DNA from: Acidobacteriota bacterium
GTDB taxonomy: Bacteria > Acidobacteriota > Holophagae > Acanthopleuribacterales > Acanthopleuribacteraceae
DNA length: 64,000 nt
Direction of reading: 5' to 3'
NCBI GenBank assembly: GCA_002747255.1
Contig: PDUC01000045.1
Span: 17,287 to 81,286 of the forward strand
The notes under the pieces are model-generated. The model worked only from the letters and a program-made list of their open reading frames with translations, was not told where the DNA came from and made no database searches. A program made the translations under genes and the position numbers. This document shows, in pieces, positions 61,989-64,000 of this stretch. Within the stretch, counting starts at the first letter, position 1. Each line of letters opens with the position of its first letter.

Positions 61989-62458
61989 TTATTTAACTGG
62001 ATAAGCAGTTTCTATTATATTAGTCACAATGTCAATCCACATCTCAATATTTTGCCCTCTAACTCTCTATCACCTTGTGTTTTGATTCTCTTCCCTCGTC
62101 TATATGCTTGCCGAACCGTTTTCTCTACTTGCTTTAAGGACATACCATCAGGGAATGGTGTTTTCAATGAGCTTACTCTTCCAGTCATGTGTCCTGAAGC
62201 AATATGTTCCATATCTATTGTTATTTTTTCCAAGATGGTAAATTTATTGGTTTTAAGCGAGCTACATCATCAATAAGACTGAGGCCTTTCTTTAAGCCAT
62301 AAGTACTCGCAATATATGTTCCTTGCTCAATGAAAACTGCACCAGTCGCAACCAATCCCAATCTCTCTGTGGATCAGGACGATTGAACTTGGCGTAGCTG
62401 GGCAGCAGGAATCGGCCTTCTATGCACTCTAAGTCAGGCTCCTGCGAGACAGTCGTAA
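61989..62458 (-). pseudogene. Eroded Rhs core end fused to EndoU nuclease toxin
   Basis: Read leftward, three frames together give a familiar protein. From about 62458: QEPDLECIEGRFLLPSYA, then KFNRPDPQRDWDW, the end of the Rhs hyperconserved core. A break leads to LVATGAVFIEQGTYIAS, LSLIDDVARLKPINLPSWKK. A second break at a poly-A tract leads to MEHIASGHMTGRVSSLKTPF, then PDGMSLKQVEKTVRQAY, the EndoU (bacterial) nuclease with its His-x-x-x-x-His and Lys. A third frame completes it: NIEMWIDIVTNIIETAYPVK, stop at 61989. At least three frame breaks mean no full-length product. Rhs proteins deliver such tips through type VI or similar secretion. Confidence 0.8.
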
Positions 62459-62963
62459 CTCTTTATATTCGTTTTAATTAAAATTGAGAAATGAATACGA
62501 TCGAGTTTTTCATTTTGATACAGCCCCAGTATGGGCTTTTTGAGAATCAACTGTTAGGCTGACACCGCTCTATCAAAAGAATGGTGTCTAAATGTAAGAA
62601 AATTTATAGCTGTCCGGTCTTTTTTTCAAAAACAATTTTTTCTTCCATGGCATCCTCCTTGGGGCAAGGATACCAAAGTCTCATTCGTTTGAATAGGCGG
62701 TGAATAATTGACGCTTACCTTAAAGACAACCGGGATATCAGATACAGTAATGTATCCTTCACCCATAAACCGGTAATTATAATTGTCGTCAAAGGGAAAA
62801 AATAGTTGACGTCATACATTTGCATGAGTTTTTGGGAAGGACACGTCTGTTTTCAGCTTGGTTTCTCTGAAAACAACTTATGATTTCATTCAATTTTCAT
62901 CAATTTTTCTCAAATTCACTTCCAGATGAATTATTGGGAGGGACAGACAGGGAAGGACAAGAT
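62459..62963. other. Spacer between the two toxin/immunity cassettes
   Basis: About 500 bases with no complete gene. It contains repeat B (62850-62943), an AAAAAATAGTTGAC block (62797-62810), and on the minus strand a 14-codon frame at 62604-62648 with an excellent AAGGAGG before its ATG, which looks like the start of a deleted gene. The remainder is low-GC and unassigned. Confidence 0.45.
62850..62943 (+). repeat. 3'-flank repeat B
   Basis: Second copy of the block at 61429-61522, lying directly downstream of the leftward immunity gene at 62964-63419. The AACAACTTATGATTTCATTC core is identical. Position relative to each immunity gene is nearly the same, marking repeated cassette ends. Confidence 0.7.
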
Positions 62964-63419
62964 TTATGTTCCCCAATCTCTTGCCGTCCAACCAGCTTCT
63001 ATTCTTTCGATTAATAAAGTGTCATTAATTATTTCTGGAATCGGGTAATTAAGCTCTACATCTGATAATTGCCCAACTTGTTTTTCATGTTCTCCATCCC
63101 ATAGCCACCAAACATCAACTTTTTTTGTGGCTGGATTGATATTACCATCTTTAAAGACTGGAAACTCTGACAAGCTCTTACTTACAGGAGCATTCCCTAA
63201 AAAGCTTATAAGTTTCATTTTAAAAGCTCTTTTAACAGGAAAAAAAACAGAAAACTGTACTTCTTGCTGGGCAAGTTCTTCCAATGTCGTAAATTCACCT
63301 TTAAAAACACGGATAAGATACCCATATCGTGGTGGCTTTGTATAATTGTGAGTAACTTGGAAACACCTGTTTCCAATACTTGTTGAAATTGAATAAACAT
63401 CTCCTATTTTAATTGCCAT
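62964..63419 (-). CDS. Putative immunity protein (possibly Imm26-like)
   Basis: 151-residue low-GC soluble protein. It opens KIGDVYSISTSIGNRCFQVTHNY and continues YGYLIRVFKGEFTTLEELAQQEVQF, reminiscent of immunity protein 26-type beta-rich inhibitors in polymorphic toxin loci; this match is from pattern memory and is tentative. It follows the GIY-YIG-like toxin remnant by 22 bases on the same strand, with AAGGAG before the ATG, so it is probably that toxin's cognate inhibitor. The frame is intact. Confidence 0.7.
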   Translation of the reverse strand: MAIKIGDVYSISTSIGNRCFQVTHNYTKPPRYGYLIRVFKGEFTTLEELAQQEVQFSVFFPVKRAFKMKLISFLGNAPVSKSLSEFPVFKDGNINPATKKVDVWWLWDGEHEKQVGQLSDVELNYPIPEIINDTLLIERIEAGWTARDWGT

Positions 63420-63441
63420 AAATATCTCCTTGAATCAATGA

Positions 63442-63720
63442 TTATAAACCAGGATATCCCACCGACTTTAGAATTTCTTTTCCTCGTTTAATCGATTGTG
63501 CATAAACTGGATTTTTTTTAGCAATACTATTAATTCTATTTAACAGTGTACCATTTTTTCCTAATTTATGGAGCTCTATTAGAACTTGTTCGACTGCTTT
63601 GGCATCCGCTCTGGAAAGATTCCTCAAACCACGAACAGCTTTTATTTTTATACCTTTCTCTGCTAGGTGTTCACCAGCACGACGGATCAGGTTGTGGCGT
63701 TCATACCAGGAGGAGTTCAT
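63442..63720 (-). pseudogene. C-terminal remnant of a GIY-YIG-like Rhs toxin tip
   Basis: 92-codon frame. Its sequence from LIRRAGEHLAEKGIKIKAV, then RGLRNLSRADAKAVEQVLIE, to LLNRINSIAKKNPVYAQSI reads like the end of a GIY-YIG nuclease domain used as a polymorphic toxin: the RR-x-x-EH helix and the catalytic Glu helix AVEQVLIE are present. The defining GIY...YVG first strands are missing; in their place are three GTTCATACC repeats, on which the frame begins. So the domain is cut off at its N-terminus and the delivery (Rhs) part is gone. The downstream immunity-type gene is intact. Confidence 0.68.
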
Positions 63721-63748
63721 ACCAAGAGTTCATACCAGGACACCCAAA
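63699..63748 (+). repeat. Triple GTTCATACCA repeat plus GGACACCC block
   Basis: GTTCATACCA occurs at 63699-63708, 63715-63724 and 63728-63737. The last copy is followed by GGACACCCAAA (63738-63748), and the pair matches 43620-43639. The first copy lies within the coding remnant of the GIY-YIG-like toxin, so the array marks the break point. It lies 125 bases from a RAYT-type transposase start. Confidence 0.65.
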
Positions 63749-63872
63749 CATACTGAATTTTTTCTTGGCGTTTTTTAAGTCCTAACAGTATAGTTAATTA
63801 CATCATTTTGGTTTTCACATATTTCTTTCAATCGTAAACAAGCAATCAAATGTCGATTAAAAGGAGTATGTT

Positions 63873-64000
63873 ATGACAATTGCACGAAAATTCCTGGTAC
63901 AGAATGGCCAGGTTGGTACTTATCACGTTACTTCAAGGTGTGTGCGGCGAGCGTTTCTCTGCGGGCAGGATCCGTACACCGGTCAGAATTACGAACATCG
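63873..64000 (+). CDS. RAYT-type (Y1/IS200-like) transposase, 5' part
   Basis: The window ends inside this gene. The 42 visible codons read [19 protein letters not shown], then [19 protein letters not shown], the start of REP-associated tyrosine transposases (Y1_Tnp HUH-like family), in which YHVTSR-type residues form the first strand of the nuclease fold. The catalytic His-x-His and Tyr lie beyond the end. AAGGAG lies 6 bases ahead of the ATG. Such domesticated transposases mobilise short palindromic repeats. It borders the toxin debris. Confidence 0.8.
   Translation, partial: MTIARKFLVQNGQVGTYHVTSRCVRRAFLCGQDPYTGQNYEH

Overview
The window is chromosomal DNA from a Gram-negative bacterium. 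It carries lipid A/Kdo genes (waaA, kdsB, lpxK), a TonB-dependent receptor, outer-membrane proteins and type VI secretion cargo genes. A 2-oxoglutarate dehydrogenase operon points to respiratory metabolism. The mix of a periplasmic-propeller hybrid regulator, FHA and pseudokinase/TPR signalling proteins, repeat-rich secreted proteins and Rhs debris fits Acidobacteriota-like (for example Holophagae-type) or another deep-branching Gram-negative lineage. No rRNA or marker was available to settle this, so the taxonomy is a low-confidence inference. No tRNA, rRNA or CRISPR array was recognised.

Layout. (1) 0.6-10.8 kb: sucA-sucB-lpdA operon, a converging CinA-type protein, an HtrA/DegP protease with a strong terminator, a response regulator, a lipoprotein and a beta-barrel protein. 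(2) 11-19.6 kb: waaA; lepB-kdsB; a two-gene small heat-shock operon behind a near-consensus promoter; the valS-AlbA_2-NTF2-like operon. (3) 19.8-32.5 kb: TonB receptor, a 1017-residue periplasmic-propeller regulator, an overlapping FHA-ubiD-lpxK-greA operon, a spermidine-type acetyltransferase and queA. (4) 32.6-36.4 kb: a secreted internally repeated protein and a soluble globin-coupled (HemAT-like) transducer. (5) 36.8-43.0 kb: a T6SS cargo operon (unknown 242-residue protein, VgrG, PAAR, coiled-coil protein, hydrophobic proline-rich protein, DUF2169). (6) 43.1-44.7 kb: a low-GC acetyltransferase and degenerate hairpin-bearing tandem repeats. (7) 44.8-51.2 kb: thioredoxin-like protein coupled to a giant pseudokinase/FGE-fold protein, a TPR protein, and a small protein with a truncated nucleotidyltransferase-like partner. 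(8) 51.2-60.4 kb: a leftward M16-recO-glyQ-glyS-ppdK operon ending in a clean terminator. (9) 60.7-64 kb: an acetyltransferase, then two eroded toxin/immunity cassettes (Rhs-EndoU and GIY-YIG-like) with repeated flanks, and the start of a RAYT-type transposase.

Most unusual features: a protein kinase fold that has lost all three catalytic signatures and is fused through a membrane helix to an FGE-like domain; a hybrid 'histidine kinase' whose phospho-accepting His is Asp and which lacks an ATPase domain but keeps an intact receiver; a T6SS cargo operon with three unrecognised proteins; and a graveyard of Rhs-type toxin tips, each still followed by an intact-looking immunity gene. Start codons were adjusted to Shine-Dalgarno sites wherever the longest frame was implausible. 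Several genes appear to use TTG starts overlapping the upstream TGA, and recO may begin at a non-canonical ATC.
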